A stretch of 64,000 nt of DNA from AC-32 sp963719275. Its GTDB lineage: Bacteria; Actinomycetota; Thermoleophilia; Gaiellales; Gaiellaceae. The DNA lies in contig CAVRBT010000006.1 of the NCBI GenBank assembly GCA_963719275.1, positions 248,001-312,000 of the forward strand. The letters are read 5' to 3'. The position numbers and the translations under genes were made by a program. Positions 17,001 through 24,345 of this stretch are shown here, piece by piece (position 1 is the stretch's first letter; each line of letters starts with the position of its first letter). The notes beneath the pieces are model-generated. The model searched no databases. It was not told the origin of the DNA and saw nothing but the letters and a program-made list of their open reading frames with translations.

Positions 17001-17216
17001 GAAGTAGCGGGAGACGAGTCGCCGGACCGCTTCCGGGTCCAGCTCGTGCCCCAGGCGCGTCGAGTCGGCGACGTCGGAGAAGAGGACGGTCACGACCTTG
17101 CGCACCTCCGGGTCGAGCGGCGGCGAAGGAGATAACCCTGCGGCGCACCACCGGCAGAAGCGGGCGTCCGGCTCGTTCTCGGAACCGCACTGCGAGCAAG
17201 TCAGGCTCACGCTCAT
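14001..17216 (-). CDS. class III adenylate cyclase with AAA/STAND ATPase and TPR repeats
   Basis: A 1071-residue multidomain regulator. Residues 7-24 form a CxxC...CxxC zinc ribbon. The cyclase domain (about 40-215) has metal Asp48 (LFSDVADST) and Asp92 (KFIGDAVMAVFG), adenine-selecting Lys88 and Asp163, and transition-state Asn166/Arg170 (VNTASR), so it looks catalytically complete for cAMP synthesis. An ATPase module follows, with Walker A GAAGVGKS at 264-271 and a Walker B-like VVVFDDIHWGE, then about 500 residues of Ala/Leu/Glu-rich TPR helices. This layout is common in actinobacteria and resembles LuxR-type MalT/STAND sensors with a cyclase output. Ligand unknown. It is monocistronic and divergent from the 17387 gene. 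Confidence 0.93.
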   Translation of the reverse strand: MSVSLTCSQCGSENEPDARFCRWCAAGLSPSPPLDPEVRKVVTVLFSDVADSTRLGHELDPEAVRRLVSRYFDEMKVVLERHGGVVEKFIGDAVMAVFGVPQVHEDDALRAVRAAQEMRDELQRLNEEFQASWGVTLVARTGLNTGEVIAGDPGRGQSFVSGDTVNTASRLESAAQPGEILIGESTYRLVGEAVSAEDIGPLTLKGKPEPVRAFRVIEIDPAAPGWTRRLDSPLVGREHELEHLEQTLGERAGGGEAALVTLLGAAGVGKSRLSREFLERAGGRANIVRGRCLPYGEGITFWPIAAVVREATGIDDRDPPEQAQSRIAELLGGDEDAALVAERLATLVGGGVANPGIQETFWAVRKLFEHLGRERPLVVVFDDIHWGEATFLDLLEYLADRIRTAPVLILCLARPELLETRPGWMSAQPNATLIALDPLTLDEIDGLIRNLTGGAELADEARVRIAELGEGNPLFVEETLRMLVDDGILRRRDGEWAVVGDLSGIAIPATIHALLTARLDRLDREERAVIERAAIVGRVFSWEAVAWLSPADVRPQVILRLQSLSRKELVRPDYTEIGESFRFAHILIRDAAYGAIPKADRAELHERFADFIELEAKELSGEYEEIVGYHLDQARRLLLELGPASERTAQLGARAAAVLGSAGRRAFGRGDMSAAVKLLYRAAALLPEQNPERAELLPQVAFALLETGDFARLQDVVAETRKTAAASGDPSLEAYAVILGLWIDATWAPEGWADAAQQEAATAIFAFEGARDDRGLAKAWALLGLVYLVRAQFAGAEQAWEKAAEHAQRAGDRRDELESLSWVPLVVWAGPTQTERGLKRCAGIAERARGDKKVTASALLAEAAFGACQGRFDEARTLVGRARALLEEVALTVWLAGPLAQFAGWIELMAGDPTAAERELRWGYDKLKEIGELSWLSTTAALLAEAVYLVGRADEAEELTRASEDSASAEDRYSHALLRVVRARVLAGRGDTPAAERLARESVALADETDFLDLRWHTRIGLADVLQSSGEQTEAARGVLAEAVEIAERKGNLVAARRTRDLLEHAGPSAP

Positions 17217-17250
17217 CTACGCGGCCACCCTTCTGCGCCAAGGCAACCCT

Positions 17251-17296
17251 GAGGACACATCGAGCCCGTCCATGGGCTCAGGCCATTGTGTGCCTC
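17251..17296. repeat. nested palindrome between divergent genes
   Basis: The inner stem is GAGCCC (17262-17267)/GGGCTC (17274-17279). The outer arms are GAGGACACA (17251-17259) and TGTGTGCCTC (17287-17296), paired apart from one bulge. It lies just upstream of the cyclase start and of the 17329 promoter, so it may be an operator or an RNA hairpin in the cyclase leader. Confidence 0.4.
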
Positions 17297-17328
17297 CCGT
17301 TCGGAGCACGGCAAGTTTGGGTGCCGCC

Positions 17329-17357
17329 TTGACAACCGTCTGGCAAGGGAGTACGTA
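17329..17357 (+). promoter_or_regulatory. sigma-70-type promoter
   Basis: TTGACA (17329-17334), exactly 17 bases, TACGTA (17352-17357). The transcript would carry an SD (GAAAGGGGG) and start GTG 17387. It is one of the closest matches to the vegetative consensus in the window. Confidence 0.6.
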
Positions 17358-17386
17358 GGGCCGTCCCGACAGAAAGGGGGCCATCA

Positions 17387-17686
17387 GTGGCCAGAGCACG
17401 AGGCTCCGCCGCCGACGCACGAAAGAGGGCGCTCGCGCTTCTCGCGCAGGTGCTTTCGGACCCGGAGAAGCGAAGAGCGTTCGCGGACGATCCGGCGGGA
17501 ACGCTCGACGCGGAGCTGGGTGATGCGAAGAACGACCTCCCGCCGAAAGTGCGCGCCTTCTTCAGCGAGCTCACCTACGAAGAGCTGCGGGTGCTCGCTC
17601 AGCTGCAGAAGACCATGAAAGGCGTGGATGGCCTCTTCGAGGACGTGTCCACCGACCACGGCGTCGCGACCCTCGCGAAGCTCTAG
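17387..17686 (+). CDS. small leader-peptide-like protein (NHLP/Os1348-like), 99 residues
   Basis: A compact, charged, helical protein. The segment LSDPEKRRAFADDPAGTLDAEL followed by SELTYEELRVLAQLQ resembles the leader regions of Nif11/NHLP (Os1348-like) RiPP precursors, in which a DPEFR...DP motif and a final ELTxEEL helix precede a variable core. The tail after that helix (about 25 residues, MKGVDGLFEDVSTDHGVATL) is short and lacks Cys or an obvious GG cleavage site. The next gene, an oxidase-like protein, starts on the base after this stop codon. Strong SD and a consensus promoter precede it. The resemblance is weak and no precursor function is shown. Confidence 0.6.
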   Translation: MARARGSAADARKRALALLAQVLSDPEKRRAFADDPAGTLDAELGDAKNDLPPKVRAFFSELTYEELRVLAQLQKTMKGVDGLFEDVSTDHGVATLAKL

Positions 17687-18391
17687 GTGGACGTCGCGCA
17701 GGCACCCCCTACTCGATCGGGACGGAGCGAGGCGCTCCGGCGCAAGATCGAGCCGTTCCTTCCGGAGCTGGTGGAGGCAAGCGACCGGATCTGCTCCCAC
17801 CCGCGCGTGCGCGAGGTCTATCCGGAGTACCTTCGCGTCTCGCACGGCATCCTCCGCGGAAGCGTCCCCTTGATGGAGACCGCTCGCGACCGTGCCCTGA
17901 CCCTCGCCGAGGACGACTTCGTTGCCGCGGGGGTGGCCTCGTATCTGGAGCACCACATCCCCGAGGAGCTCCACCACGACGATTGGCTGCTCGACGACCT
18001 CGAGGCGGTTGGGATAGACCGCTCGGCCGTGCTCTCGCGGCCCCCAGGCCCGTCGGTCGCCGCGCTCGTCGGCGCGCAGTACTACTGGATCTTCCATTAC
18101 CACCCGGTCGCGCTGCTCGGATACATCGCCGTCCTGGAGGGCTATCCGCCCTCGATGGCGATGATCGACGGCCTCGCGGCGCGCACCGGGTACGACCGCA
18201 GCGCGTTCCGGACGCTGATCGCGCACTCTGAACTCGATCCAGGCCACAGCGACGAGCTCGACGAGCTGCTCGATCGGCTTCCCATCACGCGGGACCAGGC
18301 CGGTGTCGTCGGGCTGAGCGCGATCTCGACGGTCACTCGGATCGCGCGCGTCTTCGAAGAGGTCGCCGAGGAGTACGGCGAGCGGACGTAG
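17687..18391 (+). CDS. heme-oxygenase-like diiron oxidase family (iron-containing redox enzyme) protein
   Basis: A 234-residue all-helical protein. Candidate metal ligands are EHHIPEELHHDDW (Glu and paired His on one helix) and a later AHSELDPGHSDEL helix (His, Asp/Glu, His). This spacing is what I expect of the heme-oxygenase-like diiron oxidase/PqqC-like superfamily, which performs oxidative chemistry on small molecules or peptides. GTG 17687 follows the stop of the small gene with no spacing, so they are translated together. Probable two-gene module: small protein plus tailoring oxidase. Confidence 0.68.
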   Translation: MDVAQAPPTRSGRSEALRRKIEPFLPELVEASDRICSHPRVREVYPEYLRVSHGILRGSVPLMETARDRALTLAEDDFVAAGVASYLEHHIPEELHHDDWLLDDLEAVGIDRSAVLSRPPGPSVAALVGAQYYWIFHYHPVALLGYIAVLEGYPPSMAMIDGLAARTGYDRSAFRTLIAHSELDPGHSDELDELLDRLPITRDQAGVVGLSAISTVTRIARVFEEVAEEYGERT

Positions 18392-18393
18392 TG

Positions 18394-19260
18394 CTAGCGC
18401 GTGGCGGCGCGCTTGCGCGCGGCAGGTTTCTTAGCGCGGGAGCTCTTCTGCTTCGCTCCGTCACCCGACCCTGACTTCGAGGCGGCGACGCTCTGCTTCA
18501 GCGCCTCCATCAGGTCGACCACCGGCGCCTCGGCCACCGGCTCCGGCATCGCGATCTCCTCGCCGGCCAGCTTCGCCTCGAGCATCTCGCGCAGGTTCTC
18601 CCGGTACTCGCTGTGCAGCTCGCCCGGCTCCCACTCGCCGACGAGGCTGTCGATTAGCTGCCGCGCGAGATCGAGCTCCGGATCGCTCACGTCGATGCCC
18701 TCGACCGCCTCGTCGATCTCGGCCTGCGAGCGGACATCCTCGGCGAGGAAGAGCGTCTCGAGCACGAGCGCCTCTCCTTTCGGGCGCACGAGGACGAAGT
18801 TCTCGTTGCCGCGGATGACCATGCGGCCGACGGCGGCCATGCCGGTCTCCTTCATGGCGTTCAGCAGCAGCGCGTACGGCTTGCGCTGAGCCTCGGCGTT
18901 CGACGGCGCGAGGAAATACGTCCGGTCGAAGAACATCGGGTCGACCTCGGCGAGCGGAACGAAGCGCGAGATCTCGATCGCGCGCGACGTGTCGCGCTGG
19001 GCGATGGCCTCGAGGTCGGCGTCCTCCACGATCACGAACTGACCCTTCGAGACCTCCCAGCCCTTCACGAGCTCGTCGTTCGGCACCTCGCGCTCGTGCA
19101 CCGGGCACCAGCGCTTCTGCTTGATCGGCGTCTGACACTCGCGGTGCAGCGTGCGGAAGGTCACGTCCGAGGCGCGGGCCTTCGGCGCCGTCGCGGGCGC
19201 CAGGCCGACGGGGATCGTGACCAGGCCGAAACTGAGGGATCCGTTCCAGGTTGTTCGCAT
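18394..19260 (-). CDS. ku: Ku protein, non-homologous end joining
   Basis: A 288-residue bacterial Ku, the usual length. It opens TTWNGSLSFGLVTIPV, followed by the cysteine-bearing C(x)nC strand (RECQTPIKQKRWCP) and the beta-barrel DNA-ring segments, and ends with a Lys/Arg/Ala-rich tail (KKPAARKRAATR) typical of actinobacterial Ku. It forms a homodimeric ring on DNA ends and recruits LigD; no ligD is in this window. ATG 19260 is the start. The upstream region carries a DnaA-box-like TTATCCACA. Confidence 0.96.
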   Translation of the reverse strand: MRTTWNGSLSFGLVTIPVGLAPATAPKARASDVTFRTLHRECQTPIKQKRWCPVHEREVPNDELVKGWEVSKGQFVIVEDADLEAIAQRDTSRAIEISRFVPLAEVDPMFFDRTYFLAPSNAEAQRKPYALLLNAMKETGMAAVGRMVIRGNENFVLVRPKGEALVLETLFLAEDVRSQAEIDEAVEGIDVSDPELDLARQLIDSLVGEWEPGELHSEYRENLREMLEAKLAGEEIAMPEPVAEAPVVDLMEALKQSVAASKSGSGDGAKQKSSRAKKPAARKRAATR

Positions 19261-19341
19261 GGGGCCGCTGTGGATAAGTCTAGTGGGACCGGGCAGTTTC
19301 GCCGCTGTGCCGCGCTTCCCTTCCCGGCGTAAGCTGAAGTC
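19261..19341. promoter_or_regulatory. divergent ku / acyl-CoA ligase promoter region with DnaA-box match
   Basis: Plus-strand TAAGCT (19330-19335) lies 6 bases before GTG 19342 (leaderless). On the minus strand, TTATCCACA (19277-19269) is an exact DnaA-box consensus, 8 bases upstream of the ku ATG; TAGACT (19282-19277) is a possible ku -10. A lone box does not make an origin. Confidence 0.35.
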
Positions 19342-21036
19342 GTGCGGACGATCGGGCGGTTGTGGCGCGATGCGACCTCGGCGGGACGCGATAACGCCGC
19401 GTACCTGGTCGAGCGCGAGGACGGCTGGCAGGAGGTTTCCTGGGACGAGGCGGCCGCGGCGGTCGAGCAGATCGCGAACGGGCTGCTCGCGCTCGGTGTG
19501 CGTAAAGGCGACGCGTTCGGGATCCTCGCGCAGACGAGCCTCGAGTGGGCGCTGTTCGACTACGCGCTAGGGCGGATCGGCGCGGTCGGGGCAGCGATCT
19601 ACGCCAACAGTGCGCCGCGCGACTGCTGCTACGTGCTCGAGCACTCGGACGCGGTCGGCGTCCTGGTCGAGGACGAGGGCCAGCGCGCGAAGGTCGCCGA
19701 CCTTGGCCTCAGGCATGTGATCTCGTTCGCGGAGCTCGACGAACTGCGCGAGCGCGGGCGCCGGCACGCCGCGGCGGACCCCGGCGCGCTGGCGGAGGCC
19801 GAGGCGCAGGTCGGCGAGGACGACCTCTTCACCTTCATTTACACCTCAGGCACGACCGGGCCGCCGAAGGCCTGCATGATCCGGCACCGCAACTACTACG
19901 AGATGGCCGCGTGCGTCGATCGCGTGCCCGAGTTCGCGATCTCGGACGACACGATGCTGCTCTACCTGCCGATGGCGCACAACTTCGGCCGGCTGATGCA
20001 CCTCCTCGGCGCGCACATCGGCTACACAACCGCGTTCGTCTCCGACCCGCTCCGCGTTGCCGAGGCGATTCCCGCCGTGCGGCCGACGCTGCTGCCAAGC
20101 GTCCCGCGGCTGTACGAGAAGGTGCACACGGCGGTACTCGCGCAGTTCGAGCTGGTGCGCGGGCCGCGCAAGCGCCTGCTCGACTGGGCGCTGCGCGTCG
20201 GACGCGAGGTCAGCGAGCTGCAGCAGCGCGGCGAGGCCGTCCCGCCGGGCCTGGGCCGGAAGCACCGCGTCGCCGACCGGCTCGTCTACTCGAAGATCAA
20301 GAAGCGGCTCGGTGGGAGGCTGCGGCTCGGCGTCTCCGGCGGCGCGCCGCTGGCGAAGGAGATCGCCGCATTCTTCCACTCGCTCGACATCCTGATCGTC
20401 GAGGGCTGGGGCCTGACCGAGTGCACGACCGCCGCCTCGGTCAACCGCCCGGGCCGGTTCCGCTTCGGAACCGTTGGCCCGGCGCTCCCGGACTTCGAGG
20501 TGCGCACGGACGAGGACGGAGAGCTCTTGATTCGCAGCGAGACCGTCTTCGCCGGCTACTACAAGGACGAGGAGGGGACGCGCGCGGTGCTCGGCGACGA
20601 CGGCTGGCTCCGCTCCGGCGACGTCGGTTCGATCGACGAGGACGGCTTCATCCACATCACGGACCGCAAGAAGGACATCCTGATCACGGCCGGGGGCAAG
20701 AACGTCGCGCCCGCGAACCTCGAGAACGCGCTCAAGACGGCGCCGCTCGTCTCCCAGGCCCTCGTCCTCGGCGACCGGCGGCCGTACGTGACCGCGCTGA
20801 TCACCCTCGATCCAGCCGTGGCCGACGGCCTGCCGCCCGAGCAGGTACAGGAGCGGGTGCAGGCCATCGTCGACGACGTCAACGCCGAGCTGTCCCGCTT
20901 CGAGCAGATCAAGCGCTTCCGCGTGCTACCGCGCGACTTCGGCGCCGAGGAGGGCGAGGTGACGCCGACGCTGAAGCTGAAGCGCCGCGTCTGCGAGGAG
21001 CATTTCGCGGCCGAGATCGAAGCGCTCTACACATAG
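19342..21036 (+). CDS. long-chain fatty acid-CoA ligase family (AMP-forming) protein
   Basis: A 564-residue adenylating enzyme. The ATP loop is YTSGTTGPPKACM, with A5 GWGLTECTTAAS, A7/A8 SGDVGSIDEDGFIHITDRKKD followed by the hinge and GGKNVAPANLE, and the catalytic Lys region PTLKLKRRV near the C-terminus. It converts fatty acid, ATP and CoA to acyl-CoA. The order resembles FadD15-type ligases of actinobacteria. GTG 19342 is chosen from the adjacent -10. It ends 131 bases before the convergent NlpC/P60 gene. Confidence 0.93.
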   Translation: MRTIGRLWRDATSAGRDNAAYLVEREDGWQEVSWDEAAAAVEQIANGLLALGVRKGDAFGILAQTSLEWALFDYALGRIGAVGAAIYANSAPRDCCYVLEHSDAVGVLVEDEGQRAKVADLGLRHVISFAELDELRERGRRHAAADPGALAEAEAQVGEDDLFTFIYTSGTTGPPKACMIRHRNYYEMAACVDRVPEFAISDDTMLLYLPMAHNFGRLMHLLGAHIGYTTAFVSDPLRVAEAIPAVRPTLLPSVPRLYEKVHTAVLAQFELVRGPRKRLLDWALRVGREVSELQQRGEAVPPGLGRKHRVADRLVYSKIKKRLGGRLRLGVSGGAPLAKEIAAFFHSLDILIVEGWGLTECTTAASVNRPGRFRFGTVGPALPDFEVRTDEDGELLIRSETVFAGYYKDEEGTRAVLGDDGWLRSGDVGSIDEDGFIHITDRKKDILITAGGKNVAPANLENALKTAPLVSQALVLGDRRPYVTALITLDPAVADGLPPEQVQERVQAIVDDVNAELSRFEQIKRFRVLPRDFGAEEGEVTPTLKLKRRVCEEHFAAEIEALYT

Positions 21037-21123
21037 AAGAGCCAGACGGCCATGCGTACCGCCCCACGTGACACGCACGACGAAAGGGATGGCCGTCCAG
21101 CTCGTACCAATCAGATGCGCCCG

Positions 21124-21160
21124 CGGCCGAAAACCGGCGGCCCGGCCGAAAACCGGCGGC
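21124..21160. terminator. tandem 19-base repeat between convergent genes
   Basis: CGGCCGAAAACCGGCGG occurs twice (21124-21140, 21143-21159). Each copy contains a GCCG/CGGC stem with a T/A-rich loop on either strand. The location between two converging genes suggests a bidirectional terminator. Confidence 0.45.
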
Positions 21161-21166
21161 TGATCT

Positions 21167-22321
21167 CTAGAGGCGGCGGCCGCCGACGAACGTCGACGCG
21201 TACCAGCCCGAGATGCTCGAGATCTTGACCACGTCGCCCGTGTGCGGCGAGTGGATGAAGCTCCCTCCACCGACGTAGATCCCGACGTGACCGAGCCCGT
21301 CGAAGAAGACGAGGTCGCCGGGCTGGAGGTCGGCGAGCGAGACGGGACTGCCGTAGCCGTACTGGGCGTACGAGCTGTGCGGAAGCGAGACCCCGATTTG
21401 CGAGAAGACGTACATCACGAAGCCGGAGCAGTCGAACCCGGCCGGGGACGCGCCGCCCCAGACATACGGCGTGCCGAGGTAGCGCATCGCGATCCCGACG
21501 ACCCCGCCGTAGCGCGCCGGGGGTGCGGAGCTCGGCGGGGCAGAGGGGGCGGTCACCGGCACCGTCGGCGCAAGCGACGCCTGCCGCTGGTCGGCCTGTT
21601 GCTGCGCCAGCTGTGCTTCGGCCTCGCGCTGGAGCTGGGCCTGCCGCGCCGCCTCGACCGCCTTCAAGTGGGCGATCTCGCCGTGAATCGAGTTCAGCAG
21701 CTCCCGGCGCTGGCCGAGCTGGCTCTCGATCGAGGCCTTCGCCGCGTTCCGCTCCGCCACGACCTGGACCTGCTCGGCGTGGGCGTGTTCGAGGAACTTC
21801 TGCCGGTGCTGCACCTCGCGCCGGAAGCGCGAGACCTGATGGAGCACGATCGTGTCCTGCTGCGACACGCGCTCGGAGGCGTCGATGCGGCCCAGCATGT
21901 CGTCGAGGCTCGAAGCTCCGAGGAGCACGGCGAGCCCTGCGTTCTGGTCGCCGGATGTGTAGATCTCGACGAGGCGGTCGGCAAGCTGCACCTTCGCGTG
22001 CTTGAGGCTCTTCCTCGCCGCCACCAGCGCAACCGTGTTCTCGGAGAGGTCGTGCTTGATCCGGTTGAGCTTGACGTTCGCCAGGTTGTACGCCTCGATC
22101 GCTCGCTCGAGGCTCGAGTCGAGCTGCTGGATCTGCCCGAGGACGCTCTGCGCTTCGGCCTCTTTCGAGGAGATCGTGCCCGGGTCCGCGGTCGCGGAAG
22201 CAGCGGTCATCGCAAAGGCCAAAGCCAGAGCGATGACTAGTGCCGGCGCCTTTCGTCTGGTCGAGCGGGAGGGGGGCGAGGAACTCGACAGGCGCCCTCG
22301 TGAGAGGGGCCGGTACGTCAC
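21167..22321 (-). CDS. secreted NlpC/P60 peptidoglycan endopeptidase with coiled-coil N-terminus
   Basis: A 384-residue protein: basic N-terminus and hydrophobic segment (ALVIALALAFAMTAASATA, probable signal), about 200 residues of coiled coil, a Pro/Ala linker, then an NlpC/P60 domain. The domain has RYLGTPYVWGG, catalytic Cys in FDCSGFVMYVF, His in GHVGIYVGGG and HSPHTGD. It resembles RipA/CwlO-type D,L-endopeptidases that cut stem peptides during growth and division. Start GTG 22321 puts a TAGGGT box 9 bases upstream; GTG 22327 is possible. It is divergent from a second secreted coiled-coil enzyme. Confidence 0.9.
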   Translation of the reverse strand: MTYRPLSRGRLSSSSPPSRSTRRKAPALVIALALAFAMTAASATADPGTISSKEAEAQSVLGQIQQLDSSLERAIEAYNLANVKLNRIKHDLSENTVALVAARKSLKHAKVQLADRLVEIYTSGDQNAGLAVLLGASSLDDMLGRIDASERVSQQDTIVLHQVSRFRREVQHRQKFLEHAHAEQVQVVAERNAAKASIESQLGQRRELLNSIHGEIAHLKAVEAARQAQLQREAEAQLAQQQADQRQASLAPTVPVTAPSAPPSSAPPARYGGVVGIAMRYLGTPYVWGGASPAGFDCSGFVMYVFSQIGVSLPHSSYAQYGYGSPVSLADLQPGDLVFFDGLGHVGIYVGGGSFIHSPHTGDVVKISSISGWYASTFVGGRRL

Positions 22322-22327
22322 AAGCAC

Positions 22328-22435
22328 GGCACCCTAACGAACCGATCGGACGACCGCAAATGGTTTTGCTGACCCAGATGGATCAATCGTCCGAATCTCG
22401 TCGCGGCCGGCACAAGCGCCTTTGTTAGGGTGCCG
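22328..22435. promoter_or_regulatory. symmetric divergent promoters with a perfect 12-bp inverted repeat
   Basis: CGGCACCCTAAC (22328-22339) is the exact reverse complement of GTTAGGGTGCCG (22424-22435). Each arm contains the TAGGGT -10 of one gene. The minus-strand -35 is TTGCGG (22359-22354) at 17 bases. TCGGACGA (22346-22353)/TCGTCCGA (22387-22394) is a second inverted pair and possible operator. Confidence 0.55.
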
Positions 22436-22439
22436 CGTC

Positions 22440-23462
22440 GTGCCCGGGCACAGACGCATGCTCCGGTATTGGCCGGCGATCCTCGGTGTCCTCCTGGCGC
22501 TCGTCGTGCTCCTCCCCGGGCCTGTCGGCGCAGACTCCTCGTCGAATCTTGGCGGCCGCGCAGCCGAGCTCGCGCAGCAGAACCAAGACCTCGCCGCACA
22601 GTCGCGCGGTGTCGTGCTCGAGCTGTACTCACTCGACTCGCGGCTCGCGCGCGAGCGGGCCCGCCTGGTCGAGCTGCGTATGCGAACGGCCGCCGTGAAG
22701 GCCGATCTCGCCGTCGCGCGCGCGCAGTCCAAGGTCGCGCGGCGCTCGCTCACGCGCGTCGAGCGATCGCTAGCCCGACGGCTCGCGCTGCTCTACGAGC
22801 AGGGCGACTCCGACCCGCTTGCGGTCGTCCTCGGCGCCTCATCGGTCGCGGACGCGCTCGCCAACCTCGACTCGATGAACCGCATCGCCGACCAGGACCG
22901 CGCCGTGATCGAGCAGACGCGCAAAGCGAAGCGGAGAGCGACTCGCCTGACGCGAACGCTCACCGCGAAGGAGCACGATCTGCAGGCGTTGACCGACGAG
23001 GCGGCGCAGTCGACGCTCGTGCTCGAGCAGTCACGCTCGCAGCGGGCCGACTACCTCGCACGGCTCACCGGGCTGCAGCAGCTCAACGCCGCGACGATCG
23101 CGTCCCTCCAACAGCAGGCGCTGGCGGTCGAGGCAAAGGCACGCGAGCTCGCGCTCGCCGCCTCGACGGCCCCCGCGGCACCCACGCAGGTCGGCCCCGG
23201 CGGCGGCAGGATGACCATTGTCGCGACCGGCTACTCGATTTCCGGCCGGACCGCGACCGGCGCGCCGACGGGTTGGGGCGTCGTCGCAGTCGATCCCGGA
23301 GTTATCCCGCTCGGCACGCGCATGACGATCCCCGGCTACGGCTCCGGCGTCGCGGCGGACACGGGCTCGGCCATCCAGGGGGCGACGATCGACCTCTGGT
23401 TCCCGACGGTCGCGCAGGCACGCGCCTGGGGCCGCCGGACTGTCACGATCACGCTGCACTGA
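22440..23462 (+). CDS. secreted coiled-coil protein with C-terminal 3D (Asp-Asp-Asp) domain
   Basis: A 340-residue protein: N-terminal hydrophobic signal (AILGVLLALVVLLPGPVGA), a long coiled coil (about residues 30-250), and a C-terminal 3D domain with ATGYSISGRTATG, VAVDPGVIPLGT, ADTGSAIQG and IDLWF. The three conserved Asp residues are present, as in MltA/Rpf-associated lytic transglycosylases. Start GTG 22440 is 8 bases after TAGGGT. It pairs divergently with the NlpC/P60 gene: both have the same layout (signal, coiled coil, cell-wall domain) and matching promoter boxes, so they are probably co-regulated. Confidence 0.87.
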   Translation: MPGHRRMLRYWPAILGVLLALVVLLPGPVGADSSSNLGGRAAELAQQNQDLAAQSRGVVLELYSLDSRLARERARLVELRMRTAAVKADLAVARAQSKVARRSLTRVERSLARRLALLYEQGDSDPLAVVLGASSVADALANLDSMNRIADQDRAVIEQTRKAKRRATRLTRTLTAKEHDLQALTDEAAQSTLVLEQSRSQRADYLARLTGLQQLNAATIASLQQQALAVEAKARELALAASTAPAAPTQVGPGGGRMTIVATGYSISGRTATGAPTGWGVVAVDPGVIPLGTRMTIPGYGSGVAADTGSAIQGATIDLWFPTVAQARAWGRRTVTITLH

Positions 23463-23486
23463 CTAGACTTCCCCTGTTCCAAGGGG

Positions 23487-24182
23487 GTGGACCTGAGCGA
23501 GAGCGAGACCGTGCAGATCGAGGACGAGCGCAGGGTGACCAGCGTCCGCGTTCTGCTTGTCGACGACCACGACCTCTTCCGCACCGGCCTGCGCAACCTG
23601 CTCGAGGAGCGCGGCGTCCAGGTTGCGGGCGAGGCCGGTCAGGGTGCCGACGCGGTGCGGCTGGTGCGCGAGCTCGCCCCCGACGTGGTCGTGATGGACC
23701 TGCACATGCCCGGCATGAGCGGGATCGAGGCGATCCGTCAGATCCACGGCTTCGCGCCCCTCACGCGTGTGCTCGTCCTGACCATCTCCGACCAGGACGA
23801 CGACGTGCTGGACGCGATCCTCGCTGGCGCGTGCGGCTACCTCCTGAAGGACGCGTCGGTCGACGAGCTGATCCGCGGGATCGTCGCCGCGGCCGTCGGC
23901 GAGTCGCTCGTTTCCCCTGCAATTGCTGGGAAAGTGCTGCAGCAGGTACGGGCGACCGCGATCTCGCCCGAGGCGGCGGACACCATCCGGACCGAGCTCT
24001 CGGAGCGCGAGCTAGACGTCCTCAAGCTGATCGCGGCCGGCAACGACAACGCGATGATCGCGGCGCAGCTGCACATCAGCCCGAAGACCGTCAAGAACCA
24101 CATCTCGAACATCCTGATGAAGCTGCAGATCGAGAACCGCATCCAGGCGGCGGTCTACGCGGTTCGCAGCGGAATCGTCTAG
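23487..24182 (+). CDS. NarL/FixJ-family response regulator
   Basis: A 231-residue response regulator. The receiver domain begins VRVLLVDDHDLFR (acidic pocket), has phospho-acceptor Asp in VVVMDLHMPGMSG and Lys in YLLKDAS; the C-terminal LuxR-type HTH is LSERELDVLKLIAAG...AQLHISPKTVKNHISNI. GTG 23487 gives a 16-residue pre-extension; GTG 23535 would start right at the receiver. No histidine kinase is adjacent, so it is an orphan in this window. TAGACT at 23464-23469 is a possible -10. Confidence 0.92.
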   Translation: MDLSESETVQIEDERRVTSVRVLLVDDHDLFRTGLRNLLEERGVQVAGEAGQGADAVRLVRELAPDVVVMDLHMPGMSGIEAIRQIHGFAPLTRVLVLTISDQDDDVLDAILAGACGYLLKDASVDELIRGIVAAAVGESLVSPAIAGKVLQQVRATAISPEAADTIRTELSERELDVLKLIAAGNDNAMIAAQLHISPKTVKNHISNILMKLQIENRIQAAVYAVRSGIV

Positions 24183-24345
24183 GAGGTTTGGCGGAACGCT
24201 GCTCGCTCTCGGGGTGCGATGCTCGTTCCGAGGCAAGGACGCAGGGAGCGCCGATAGCCGTAGCTATCGGTGCGACTGAGGACGCCGCATCGGGGCGAGC
24301 AGCGCGGCCCGAGGGCATTGACGGTGTTTCGTCAAACCCTCCTAG
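24179..24345. repeat. long imperfect palindrome carrying the tandem-GA core
   Basis: The gap between converging genes is one folded element. CTAGGAGGTTTG (24179-24190) pairs with CAAACCCTCCTAG (24333-24345), so both stop codons lie in the outer stem; GCTGCTCGC pairs with GCGAGCAGC further in. The centre (24232-24290) holds the core also found at 30171-30230 and 32757-32816: CAG-G-GA, an 11-bp apical stem, GA-CTG. Confidence 0.65.

Noticed and set aside
19261..19341. Replication origin next to ku
   Set aside because: Only one DnaA-box match, no AT-rich unwinding region, and no dnaA or dnaN nearby.
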